This document shows positions 34,789 through 43,543 of a stretch of DNA of 64,000 bases, in pieces (positions within the stretch are counted from its first letter, which is position 1; the number at the start of each line of letters is the position of its first letter). The notes under the pieces were generated by a model, which saw only the letters and a list, made by a program, of their open reading frames with translations, had not been told where the DNA came from and searched no databases. Position numbers and translations under genes: made by a program. Origin of the DNA: Pelomonas dachongensis. Lineage in GTDB: Bacteria; Pseudomonadota; Gammaproteobacteria; Burkholderiales; Burkholderiaceae_C. The stretch is taken from the NCBI RefSeq assembly GCF_043555865.1, contig NZ_JBIGHY010000002.1:62001-126000 (forward strand), written 5' to 3'.

Positions 34789-36021
34789 TCAGCGGCCCAT
34801 GGCCGCCTGCCCCAGGTTCCACAGCGGCAGGAACACGCCCAGCGCCAGCACCAACACCAGCGCGCCGATAACCGCCAGCAAGATGGGCTCGATGGCGGCG
34901 GACAGGCCCTTGATGGCGTAGTCGGTCTCACGCTCGTACATCTGCGCTATCTCGGTCATCAACGTGTCCAGCTCGCCGGTCTCCTCGCCCACGGCGATCA
35001 TCTGCAGCACGATGGGCGTGAACACGCCGGTGGCCGTGGCACAGCGCGAGATGCTCTCGCCGCGCTCGACGCCATCGCGCATTTGCTCGATGCGGGCGCC
35101 GATGTAAGCGTTGTCCACGGTCTGCGCCACCACCGTCATCGCTTGGCTGATGGGGACGCCAGAGCTGCTGGCCAGCGCGAAGCTGCGCGCAAAGCGGGCC
35201 AGCGTGGCCTTCAGCACGATGTCGCCGGCGATGGGCAGACGCAGCTTGAATCGGTCCCAGCTGTAGCGCCCGCCGGGCGTGGCCACCCAGTGACGCCAGG
35301 CCATCGCGGCGCCGATGCCGCCGGCGAGCACCAGCGGCCACCATTTCACCGTCCAGCCCGAGAAGCCCAGCAGGATGCGCGTCATCAGCGGCAGCTCGGT
35401 CTTGAAGTGCGCGAAGACGTCGGCGAACTTGGGCAGCACAAACAGGTTGATGACAACCAGCGCGATGCCCATCGCGATGATGACCATGAACGGGTAGCGC
35501 AGCGCCTGTTTGATGCGGGCGCGAATGTCCAGCTCGAACTCCAGGTGTGCGGACAGGCGCTGGAATACCTCGGTCAGCTTGCCGGTCAGCTCGCCCACGC
35601 GCGTCATCGCGACGTAGAACGCGCTGAACACCTTGGGGTGGCGGCCGAAGGCGGTGGCCAGCTCGCGACCCTGGTCCAGGCTGGCGCGCACGTCCTGCAG
35701 CAGGCTGACGACGCCAGGATGGCTGGTAGACGCCTCTAGCCCGGCCAGCGCGCGCAGGATGGGCACGCCGGCCTTTTGCAAGGTGTAGAACTGGCGCGTC
35801 AGCACCAAGGCGTCTTCCTGCGTGATGGGTCGGGCAAGCAGGGCCTGCAGCCAGCCGTCGCCGCTGGTCACTCTGACCGCCTCGGCAGTGGCCTCGATGC
35901 TGACCGGCACCACGCCGCCCGCCATCAGCTGCGCGGCGACGGCGTCGCTGCTGGCCGCGTCGACGATGCCTTCGACCAGCTCGCCGCGGCCGTTGCGACC
36001 CTTGAATGCGAAGTTGCTCAT
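34789..36021 (-). CDS. mshG: MSHA pilus inner-membrane platform protein MshG
   Basis: 410-aa GspF/PilC family platform protein. It opens FAFKGRNGRGELVEGIVDA and has two T2SSF domains: FYTLQKAGVPILRALAGLEA ... YPFMVIIAMGIALVVINLFV, and FARSFALASSSGVPISQAM ... ALVLVLALGVFLPLW. There are three main membrane segments. It anchors the assembly ATPase MshE to the membrane. The start is 7 bases downstream of the mshE stop. Confidence 0.95.
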   Translation of the reverse strand: MSNFAFKGRNGRGELVEGIVDAASSDAVAAQLMAGGVVPVSIEATAEAVRVTSGDGWLQALLARPITQEDALVLTRQFYTLQKAGVPILRALAGLEASTSHPGVVSLLQDVRASLDQGRELATAFGRHPKVFSAFYVAMTRVGELTGKLTEVFQRLSAHLEFELDIRARIKQALRYPFMVIIAMGIALVVINLFVLPKFADVFAHFKTELPLMTRILLGFSGWTVKWWPLVLAGGIGAAMAWRHWVATPGGRYSWDRFKLRLPIAGDIVLKATLARFARSFALASSSGVPISQAMTVVAQTVDNAYIGARIEQMRDGVERGESISRCATATGVFTPIVLQMIAVGEETGELDTLMTEIAQMYERETDYAIKGLSAAIEPILLAVIGALVLVLALGVFLPLWNLGQAAMGR

Positions 36022-36028
36022 CCGTGCG

Positions 36029-37771
36029 TCAATCAGCGTCCACGCTGATGCGCACCGCTTCCGCCAGAGAGGTCTTGCCCTCTCGCACCAGCGCCAGACT
36101 GCGGTCGGCGAGCGTCCTGCCCTTCAGCGAGCGGCGTGCCGCGTCGATGAATGCGCCGGCATCGCTTTTCTGAATGGCCAGCGCCATGTCGGGGTCCAGC
36201 TCCAGCATCTCGTAGATGCCGCGCCGGCCCTGGTAGCCGGTGCCGTTGCATTCCGAGCAGCCGCGGCCCTTGACGTTGGTGACCGGCCCCGGCGCCTCGC
36301 CGTTCAGCGTCAGCACCTCGTTGACCCAGGCCTGCTCCTGCGGCGTGGCCAGGTGCGGCTCGGCGCAATGCTTGCAGACACCGCGCAGCAGCCGCTGCGC
36401 CAGCACGGCCTGCAGCGACGTGGCGACCATGAAGGGCGGGGCGCCCATGTCCAGCAGCCGGAACGGCGTGGACACGGTGTCCTTGGTGTGCAGCGTGGAC
36501 AGCAGAAGGTGGCCCGTGATGGCGGCGCGCAGGCCGATCTCGGCCGTCTCGGCGTCGCGCATCTCGCCGACGAGGATGACGTCGGGGTCTTGCCGCAGCG
36601 CGGCGCGCAGCACCTTGGCGAAGCTCAGCTCGATCTTCTCGTTGACCTGCACCTGCGTGAGGCCCGGCAGCCGGTACTCGATGGGGTCCTCGGCGGTAAT
36701 GATCTTCAGCTTCTCCGAGTCCAGTTCGGCCAGCGCGGCGTACAGCGTGGAGGTCTTGCCCGAGCCGGTGGGGCCGGTAACCAGGATCATTCCGGAGTCG
36801 CGGCCCAGAAGCTCGCGAAAGCGCTTCAGCATCTCGTCCGGCATGGCGATCTGGTCCAGCCGGCGAAGCGCCGAGCCCTGGCCGAGCAGGCGCATGACGA
36901 CGGACTCGCCGTACTGGCTGGGCATCGTTGACAGGCGCACGTCCAGCGTGCGGTCGCTCAGGCGCAACGTGAAGCGACCGTCTTGCGGCAGGCGCTTCTC
37001 GGAGATGTCGAGGCCCGCCATCAGCTTCAGACGCTGGGCCAGCGCGGGGGCGATGCGCTTGTCGGCTTGCGTCAGCGTCTGCAGCAGGCCGTCTACACGG
37101 TTGCGGATCAGTAGCTCGCCTTCCTGCGGCTCGATGTGCACGTCCGACGCGCCCGCGCGGGTCGCGTCCTCGAACACGCTCTGCAGCAGCCTCACGACCG
37201 GCGCGCCTTCCTGGCCGACGGCAGCCTGCAGCGCGCCGAAGTCCACCGCGTCGCCGATGTCCTTCTCCAGCGCCTTGGCCAGGCCCGAGATCTCGTCGCT
37301 GCGGCGGTAGTGCTTGTCGAAGACGGCGGGCAACTGGCTGTCGGCCACGACGGCCATCGCCAGGCGGCGCTTCAGGATCTTGGCCAGTTCGTCAAAGCCG
37401 AACAGGTCCAGGGGGTCGGCCATGGCCACCAGCAGCTGGTCGCCGCGCTCCTCCAGCACCACCGCACGGAAGCGTCGCGCCGGCGTCTCGGGTAGCAGCC
37501 GCACCAGCTCGGTCTTCAGCGGGAAGGTCTTCAGGTTCACGAACGGCGCGCGCAGCTGGCGCGCCAGCACGTGGGCCAGCGCCTCCTCGGTGATGAGGTT
37601 GGCCTCGATCAGGATGCGGCCCAGCTTCTTGCCCGTGGCCCGTTGCAGCTCCAGCGCCTGGCCCAGCTGTTCGGCCGAGATCAGCTGCTGCTCGACGAGC
37701 ACGTCCCCCAGCCGCAGCTTGGGGCGGGGCGCGGCGGCGGTGCCGTCGGCGGGGGCGTCGCTCAGGGGCAT
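36029..37771 (-). CDS. mshE: MSHA pilus extension ATPase MshE
   Basis: 580-aa assembly ATPase. The N-terminal MshEN domain (a c-di-GMP-binding fold in characterised homologues) has paired motifs: RLGDVLVEQQLISAEQLGQA and RILIEANLITEEALAHVLA. The motor domain has Walker A GPTGSGKTST (about residue 335), an Asp box (ITAEDPIEY), Walker B DPDVILVGEMRD and a His box (STLHTKD). A four-Cys zinc site is CKHC ... CSEC. It powers pilin polymerisation. It begins 2 bases after the stop of the larger ATPase gene. Confidence 0.95.
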   Translation of the reverse strand: MPLSDAPADGTAAAPRPKLRLGDVLVEQQLISAEQLGQALELQRATGKKLGRILIEANLITEEALAHVLARQLRAPFVNLKTFPLKTELVRLLPETPARRFRAVVLEERGDQLLVAMADPLDLFGFDELAKILKRRLAMAVVADSQLPAVFDKHYRRSDEISGLAKALEKDIGDAVDFGALQAAVGQEGAPVVRLLQSVFEDATRAGASDVHIEPQEGELLIRNRVDGLLQTLTQADKRIAPALAQRLKLMAGLDISEKRLPQDGRFTLRLSDRTLDVRLSTMPSQYGESVVMRLLGQGSALRRLDQIAMPDEMLKRFRELLGRDSGMILVTGPTGSGKTSTLYAALAELDSEKLKIITAEDPIEYRLPGLTQVQVNEKIELSFAKVLRAALRQDPDVILVGEMRDAETAEIGLRAAITGHLLLSTLHTKDTVSTPFRLLDMGAPPFMVATSLQAVLAQRLLRGVCKHCAEPHLATPQEQAWVNEVLTLNGEAPGPVTNVKGRGCSECNGTGYQGRRGIYEMLELDPDMALAIQKSDAGAFIDAARRSLKGRTLADRSLALVREGKTSLAEAVRISVDAD

Positions 37772-37773
37772 GG

Positions 37774-40308
37774 CTAGGCGTTGCTGGTGGCGTGGACTTC
37801 GGCGAGCGTGGTGATGCCTTGCAGGACCTTGATGATGCCGTCCTGGCGCAGGGAGCGCATGCCTTCAGCCAGGCCAGCGTGATGGATTTCCTCGGCGCGG
37901 GCGCCGGTCTGCACCAGCCGGCGTATGTTCTTCGACACACTCAGCAGCTCGTGCAGCCCGGCGCGGCCCTTGTAGCCGCTGCCGCCGCAGACGCTGCAGC
38001 CGGGACTGTGGTGCTTCATCAGCCGGCCGGACTGGCCGTGGCTCTTGATCCAGTCGGCCATCAGCGTCAGCTTGCTGGGGCGGCTGTCCGCCGGGAACAC
38101 GTGCAGGTAGTTCTCCAGCAGTTCCTGCAGCTCGGTCTCCTGCATGGGCTCGCTGGTGCGGCAGGCGCTGCAGCTGCGGCGCACCAGCCGCTGTGCCAGC
38201 ACGGCCAGCAGCGAGTCGGCAAAGTTGAACGGATCCATGCCCATGTCCAGCAGCCGCGTGATGGTCTCGGCCGCGCTGTTGGTGTGCAGCGTGGACAGCA
38301 CCAGGTGGCCGGTCAGCGAGGCTTCCACGGCGATCTCGGCGGTCTCCTGGTCGCGGATTTCGCCGACCATGATGACGTCCGGGTCAGCGCGCAGGAAGGC
38401 TCGCAGCGCCTTCGCGAAGGTCCAGTCGATCTTGGGGTTGACCTGCACCTGGCGCAGGCCCGCCTGCGTGATCTCGACCGGGTCCTCGGCCGTCCAGATC
38501 TTGCGGTCCGGCGTGTTGATGTGTGCCATCGCCGAGTGCAGTGTCGTGGTCTTGCCGGAGCCGGTTGGGCCCACGCACAGAACCATGCCGTAAGGCCGCG
38601 CCACGGCGGTCTTCAGCGCTTCGAGGTTGGCGGGCGACAGGCCGATGCCGTCCAGCGGCAGCGGCTTGCTGCTGGCCAGCAGCCGCATGACCACGTCCTC
38701 CAGCCCGTTGTTGGTCGGGATGGTGGCCACGCGCAGCTCCAGCTTGTGCTGCGGCGAGAACTTGGCGAAGTTGATCTTGCCGTCCTGCGGCTTGCGGCGC
38801 TCGGAAATGTCGAGGTCGCACATGATCTTGATGCGCGCGATCATCGCGTTGCGGTAGGTATGCGGCAGCTCCAGGTAGGGCTGCAGCACGCCGTCCCGGC
38901 GGAAGCGGATTTTCAGCTTCTCGCGCCCCGGGTAGGTCTCGATGTGGATGTCTGACACGCCCTGGCCATGCGCCTCGATGATCATCGAGTTGATCAGCCG
39001 CACCAGCGAGTTGTCGCTCTGCTCGATGGGGGCATCATCTTCCTTGGACGAGCGCTCGCTGCTGTCGCGCTCCAGGCTCTCGATGAGCTTGTTGGAACTA
39101 TCCAGCGCGAAGTCGGGCTGGAAGTCGGGCAGCGGATCGGTGTTGCCGCGCGCCAGCGCCTCGCCGCCGTAGCGTTCGAAGGTGGCAGGAATCGCGAACT
39201 GCAGCGTGCCCAGCCGGGTCAGCGTGGGCACCACCTTGAGCTGCGTGATGAACTCGACCTCGTCGATGGCGTCACGCCGCGTCGGGTCCTCCATCGCGAC
39301 GACAAGGCGGCCGTCGCGCAGCACCAGCGGCAACACCTCCAGCCGCTTGGCCACCGCATGCGGCAGCTTGCGCACCGCGTCGGGCTCGATGGCGAACTTC
39401 TCCACGTCCACCATCGGGTAGCCCATCTTGCGCGCCAGCGCCGACTGCAGCTGCGCCCGGCTGATGACGCCCTTGCGCACCAGCAGCTCGCCCAGCGGCA
39501 CCGAGCGGTCCTCGCGCTGCTGCACCAGCGCCAGGTCCAGCTGCTCGGTCGTGACCAGCTCCAGCGCCAGCAGCGCCTCGCCGATGCGCACCATCGGCAT
39601 GCGGGCCTGCTGCTCGATGGCCTGCAGCAACTGCTCGGCCGTGACGATGTGCTGCTCCACGAGGATGTCGCCCACGCGCTTCTGGCGCAGCCCGGTCTGC
39701 TCGACGGCGGCTGCCGACAGCTGCTCGGGCGTGACTAGCTGGTCCTTCAGCAGCAGGTCGCCGATGCGCTCGCCGATCTCGAAATTCGTCAGCACCTCGC
39801 GCGGGATGAACACGCGGCGCACCGAGTCGTCGGCCTCGCCCAGCGGCGGGAACAGGAACAGGCCCAGCTTGTCGTGGTGGTGGCCGATGGTGATGCCCTT
39901 CAGCTCGTCGCCGCCGGCGAACACCACCCGGAACGGCGTGCGCGGACGCTGGTCCAGGCTTAGCGGCGCGCCGCGGTCGCTGGCGTCGCGTGGCGGCACG
40001 GTCACGGGCTGCAGCAGCTTCACGGCGCGGAACTGGCTGAACTTCAGCGGCATGGCGTTGCGCGCCGGCGGTACGGTGATGCGGACGATGCGTTCGCTGC
40101 TGTCCAGCGCCAGTAGCTGGCCGCTGCTGCGGCTGTTGTTCAGGCCCAGGATCTCGCAGGCCTCGGGGCCACGCTGCAGTTGCGATTCCGGGTAGGCCGC
40201 ATAGGGCGGGCTGGGCCACAGGAAGCCCGATACCGCGGCACCCGGTCCCGCGTCTGCGGTGCCGGCACTGCCGTGGGGCCAGGCCAAGGGCTGGGAGGGG
40301 TCGGTCAT
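37774..40308 (-). CDS. Long GspE/PilB-like ATPase with four MshEN-type repeats
   Basis: 844 aa, first gene of the pilus operon. Residues 1-180 are a beta-rich region of unknown family (FRVVFAGGDELKGITIGHHH). From 181 there are four 30-residue repeats starting exactly at 181, 211, 241 and 271 (RIGDLLLKDQLVTPEQL, RVGDILVEQHIVTAEQL, RIGEALLALELVTTEQL, PLGELLVRKGVISRAQL). A GspE N-domain and full motor follow: Walker A GPTGSGKTTT (about 581), AEDPVEI, Walker B DPDVIMVGEIRD, His box STLHTNS and zinc CSAC ... CSVC. It could be a second assembly motor or a c-di-GMP sensor partner of MshE; its role is not known. Confidence 0.88.
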   Translation of the reverse strand: MTDPSQPLAWPHGSAGTADAGPGAAVSGFLWPSPPYAAYPESQLQRGPEACEILGLNNSRSSGQLLALDSSERIVRITVPPARNAMPLKFSQFRAVKLLQPVTVPPRDASDRGAPLSLDQRPRTPFRVVFAGGDELKGITIGHHHDKLGLFLFPPLGEADDSVRRVFIPREVLTNFEIGERIGDLLLKDQLVTPEQLSAAAVEQTGLRQKRVGDILVEQHIVTAEQLLQAIEQQARMPMVRIGEALLALELVTTEQLDLALVQQREDRSVPLGELLVRKGVISRAQLQSALARKMGYPMVDVEKFAIEPDAVRKLPHAVAKRLEVLPLVLRDGRLVVAMEDPTRRDAIDEVEFITQLKVVPTLTRLGTLQFAIPATFERYGGEALARGNTDPLPDFQPDFALDSSNKLIESLERDSSERSSKEDDAPIEQSDNSLVRLINSMIIEAHGQGVSDIHIETYPGREKLKIRFRRDGVLQPYLELPHTYRNAMIARIKIMCDLDISERRKPQDGKINFAKFSPQHKLELRVATIPTNNGLEDVVMRLLASSKPLPLDGIGLSPANLEALKTAVARPYGMVLCVGPTGSGKTTTLHSAMAHINTPDRKIWTAEDPVEITQAGLRQVQVNPKIDWTFAKALRAFLRADPDVIMVGEIRDQETAEIAVEASLTGHLVLSTLHTNSAAETITRLLDMGMDPFNFADSLLAVLAQRLVRRSCSACRTSEPMQETELQELLENYLHVFPADSRPSKLTLMADWIKSHGQSGRLMKHHSPGCSVCGGSGYKGRAGLHELLSVSKNIRRLVQTGARAEEIHHAGLAEGMRSLRQDGIIKVLQGITTLAEVHATSNA

Positions 40309-40398
40309 GGGCGGCGATTATGGAGGGGGTAGTTCGCCGTTCCACCCCGCAAATACGCCGCGAAAGTCACGCAGTTGGCGCGGCCCGACAATGGCGCG

Positions 40399-41046
40399 AT
40401 GGACATCCTGATCACCGGGTTCGAGCCCTTTGATGGCGACACCGTCAACCCGTCCTGGGAGGTCGCCCAGGCCCTGGACGGGCGGGTCATCGGCATAGGC
40501 CGGGTGCGGGCATGCCGCTTGCCGGTGACGTTCCGCGACGCACCGCAACGGCTGGCCGAGGCGCTGGCCCAGGGGCGGCCCGAGCTGGTCATCGCGCTGG
40601 GCCAGGCGAGCGGTCGCAGCGAGATTTCCATTGAGCGCGTCGCGGTCAACCTCATCGATGCGCGCATCCCGGACAACGCCGGTGATCGGCCTCACGACGC
40701 GCGCGTCGTCGCCCTCGCCCCGGATGCCTACTTCTCCACGCTGCCGGTCAAAGCGATGCGCGATGGCCTGCGTGCCGCGGGCTACCCGGCCGGCCTGTCG
40801 CTGACGGCCGGCGCCTTCGTCTGCAACCAGCTGTTCTTCGAACTGCAGCACAGGCTTGCCGGCCGCGGCGTGCGCGGCGGCTTCATCCACCTGCCGGCGC
40901 TGCCTGAGCAGGCCGCGCGCGCGCCGGGCGGGCTGCCCAGCATGGGCCTGGCTGCGCAGATCGACGCTATCGCGCTGGCCGTGGCCATTGCAATGGGCGA
41001 GGTGCAGGTAGCCCGCGGGGCGGACGAGGGCGCGCCGACGGGTTAG
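40399..41046 (+). CDS. pcp: Pyrrolidone-carboxylate peptidase
   Basis: 215-aa cytosolic cysteine peptidase (C15) that removes N-terminal pyroglutamate. The catalytic triad is intact: Glu79 (EISIER), Cys142 (GAFVCNQLF) and His164 (GGFIHLP), with family spacing. The start at 40399 (MDILITGFEPFDG) is the standard one. It diverges from the pilus operon with 90 bases between, and its stop TAG overlaps the chemoreceptor stop TAA on the other strand. Confidence 0.96.
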   Translation: MDILITGFEPFDGDTVNPSWEVAQALDGRVIGIGRVRACRLPVTFRDAPQRLAEALAQGRPELVIALGQASGRSEISIERVAVNLIDARIPDNAGDRPHDARVVALAPDAYFSTLPVKAMRDGLRAAGYPAGLSLTAGAFVCNQLFFELQHRLAGRGVRGGFIHLPALPEQAARAPGGLPSMGLAAQIDAIALAVAIAMGEVQVARGADEGAPTG

Positions 41047-42644
41047 GCCTGCTTGGCCGCCCGGCGCAGCGCCACGGCGTCGGGCAGCGCACGGCCTTCA
41101 TTGGCGGCCAGCCGGAACACGCGCAGCGCGGCAGCAACCTGCTCGGTGTCGTACTGCATCTGCTCTGCCGCCTGGGCCAGCTGCTCCACCAGGCCGGCGT
41201 TCTGCTGCGTGATGCCGTCCAGCTCGCGCATCGCGCCATGCACCTCGGCCACCCCTTGCAGTTGCGCGCGGGCACCGTTGTCGATGTGCTTGATGAGGCC
41301 CGTGAACGCCTGCACCTTCGCCAGCGTCGCGTCGATGCTTTCGCGCGCAGAGCGCGTCTGCGCCTCGCCGTCGCGCACGCGCTGTGTGGAGTCGTCGATC
41401 AGCTTCTTGATCTCGCGCGCCGCGGTCGAGCTGCGCTGAGCCAGCGCACGCACTTCACCAGCGACGACCGCGAAGCCCTTGCCATGTTCGCCGGCCCGGG
41501 CAGCCTCGACAGCGGCGTTCAGCGCCAGCAGGTTGGTCTGGAACGCGATGCTGTCGATGAGCTGCACGATCTCGCCGATGCGGCCCGACGACGCGGCGAT
41601 GCCGCCCATGGTGTCGGTCACCGAGTGCACGACGCTGGCGCTGCCGCGCGACACGTCGTGCAGCTGGCCAGCCACGCCGCTGGCATTGCCGGCGTGCTCG
41701 CTGGTGTCGCGCACCGTCGCGGCGATCTGCTCGACGCTGGCCGCCGTCTGTTGCAGGCTGGTGGCCTGGCTCTCGGTGCGGCGCGCCAGGTCCAGATTGC
41801 CCTGCGCGATTTCGTCGCTGACGCGGCGGATGCGCTCGATCTCGTGGCGCGTGTCAATGACCATCGCGCACAGGTTCACCGACACCTGCGCCAGCGCCGA
41901 CTCCAGCCCGCGCGTCAGCGGGCTGCCGCTGGGTCGCAGCGTGGTGGACAGGTCGCCCGCAGCCAGCGCATTCGCAAAATCTTCGGTGGCACCCAGCGCC
42001 TGGCGCAGCCGCGCCTGCTGCCACAGCGCCGCGCCGGCTGCCGTCAGCACGGCGGTGGCGGCAGCGGCCCAGGGGCCAGCTCCGGCAAACGCACCGAGGG
42101 CGAGGCTGGTCGACAGCAGCGGCACCGACATGCCGCCCAGCCACGGCAGACGGCGGCGCAGCTGCTGCAGGGCGCCGGCCACGCCGGGGCGCAACAGCTC
42201 GCCGTGGGCCAGCCGGTGCTGCAGCTGACCCGCCGCCTGCTCGGACCGCATGCGAGCGTACAGCGTCTCGGCCTGCTCGACCTGCGCCCGCGTGGGCTGC
42301 GTGCGCACGGACAGATAGGCCACCGGCCGGCCGCCGTCCAGCAGCGGCGTCACGTTGGCATACACCCAGTAGTGGTCGCCGTTCTTGCAGCGGTTCTTGA
42401 CGAGACCCGACCAGGGCCGGCCCGTGGCGATGGTGTCCCACAGGTCGCGGAAGGCTTCCTGCGGCATGTCGGGGTGGCGCAGGATGTTGTGCGGCTGGCC
42501 CAGCAGCTCATCCAGCGCATAGCCGCTGACGTCCACAAACACCGCGTTGGCGTGCAGGATGCGCCCCTTCAGGTCGGTTGTGGAGACCAGCGCGCGGCCG
42601 GCAGGGAAGGGGATCTCGCGTTGGGTGACGGCTTGCTGTCGCAT
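41043..42644 (-). CDS. Aer-like methyl-accepting chemotaxis protein with PAS domain
   Basis: 533 aa. The N-terminal PAS domain (LVSTTDLKGRILHANAVFVD ... HNILRHPDMPQEAFRDLW) is of the Aer type, which senses redox through FAD. A hydrophobic anchor follows at about 180-215 (LLSTSLALGAFAGAGPWAAA), then HAMP-like and MA signalling domains with the conserved hairpin tip IDSIAFQTNLLALNAAVEAA and ARAGEHGKGFAVVAGEVRAL. The start at 42644 (MRQQAVTQREIPF) has an AAAGGA ribosome site and matches Aer proteins. It likely steers taxis by energy level. There are no che genes nearby. Confidence 0.93.
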   Translation of the reverse strand: MRQQAVTQREIPFPAGRALVSTTDLKGRILHANAVFVDVSGYALDELLGQPHNILRHPDMPQEAFRDLWDTIATGRPWSGLVKNRCKNGDHYWVYANVTPLLDGGRPVAYLSVRTQPTRAQVEQAETLYARMRSEQAAGQLQHRLAHGELLRPGVAGALQQLRRRLPWLGGMSVPLLSTSLALGAFAGAGPWAAAATAVLTAAGAALWQQARLRQALGATEDFANALAAGDLSTTLRPSGSPLTRGLESALAQVSVNLCAMVIDTRHEIERIRRVSDEIAQGNLDLARRTESQATSLQQTAASVEQIAATVRDTSEHAGNASGVAGQLHDVSRGSASVVHSVTDTMGGIAASSGRIGEIVQLIDSIAFQTNLLALNAAVEAARAGEHGKGFAVVAGEVRALAQRSSTAAREIKKLIDDSTQRVRDGEAQTRSARESIDATLAKVQAFTGLIKHIDNGARAQLQGVAEVHGAMRELDGITQQNAGLVEQLAQAAEQMQYDTEQVAAALRVFRLAANEGRALPDAVALRRAAKQA

Positions 42645-42754
42645 GGGGATGTCCTTTGGACACAGCATGCGCACGTGAAGCCGGTCAACCCTTGACTTGG
42701 CGCAAACCCTGGGAACTCATCCTGGGGCAGGGCGCGTCCGGCGTGAAGGAATGC

Positions 42755-43525
42755 TCAGCCGTCGAGGGTCAGGATGACCGGCGCATGGTCGCTGGGGCGC
42801 TCGTTCTTTCGCGGCAGCTTATCGATCTCGCAGGCCGTGACGCGGCCCTTCAGCGCCTCGCTGACGAGGATGTGGTCGATGCGCAGACCCTGGTTCTTGC
42901 GGAAGGCCAGGTTGCGGTAGTCCCACCAGCTCCAGCTCTTGGGCGGCTGATCGAACAGGCGGAAGGCGTCGGTGAAGCCCAGCTGGATGAGCTGCTGGAA
43001 GTGCTCCCGTTCCTCGGGCGTGCAGTGGATCTGGCCGGCCCAGGCCACCGGGTCGTAGACGTCGCGGTCTTCGGGGGCGATGTTGAAGTCGCCCATCAGC
43101 ACGACGTTCTCGTGGGCCTTCAGTTCCTGGATCAGCCAGTGGCGCAGGCTTGTCAGCCAGTTCATTTTGTAGGTGAACTTGTCGCTGTCCGGCGCCTGGC
43201 CGTTGGGGAAGTAACCGCCGATGACCCGCAGGCCGTCCACCGTGCCGGCGATGACGCGGGCCTGTTCGTCGGCAAAGCCAGTGATGTTCTTGACCACGTC
43301 GGTGGCCTTCTCGCGGCTGATCAGCGCGACGCCGTTGTAGGTCTTCTGGCCGAACCATTGCACCTGGTAGCCGGCCTCGCCGATCTCCAGGGTGGGGAAC
43401 TTGTCGTCGGTCAGCTTGGTTTCCTGCAGCACCAGCGCATCGACCGGATGCGCGGACAGCCAATCCAGCACCTGCGGCAAGCGGATGGACAGCGAGTTGA
43501 CATTCCAGGTGGCGAACTTCTTCAT
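42755..43525 (-). CDS. xthA: Exodeoxyribonuclease III
   Basis: 256-aa AP endonuclease/3'-5' exonuclease for base excision repair. Catalytic motifs are intact: WNVNSLSIR, ALVLQETKL (Glu), GGYFPNG, MGDFNIAPEDRDVYDP (Asp/Asn pair), IDHILVS and PSDHAPV (Asp-His). Length is normal. It ends 110 bases upstream of the chemoreceptor gene. It starts 18 bases after the stop of the flavoenzyme gene on the same strand, so the two may be co-transcribed. Confidence 0.96.
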   Translation of the reverse strand: MKKFATWNVNSLSIRLPQVLDWLSAHPVDALVLQETKLTDDKFPTLEIGEAGYQVQWFGQKTYNGVALISREKATDVVKNITGFADEQARVIAGTVDGLRVIGGYFPNGQAPDSDKFTYKMNWLTSLRHWLIQELKAHENVVLMGDFNIAPEDRDVYDPVAWAGQIHCTPEEREHFQQLIQLGFTDAFRLFDQPPKSWSWWDYRNLAFRKNQGLRIDHILVSEALKGRVTACEIDKLPRKNERPSDHAPVILTLDG

Positions 43526-43543
43526 CGCGTGATCCTAGCCCGC

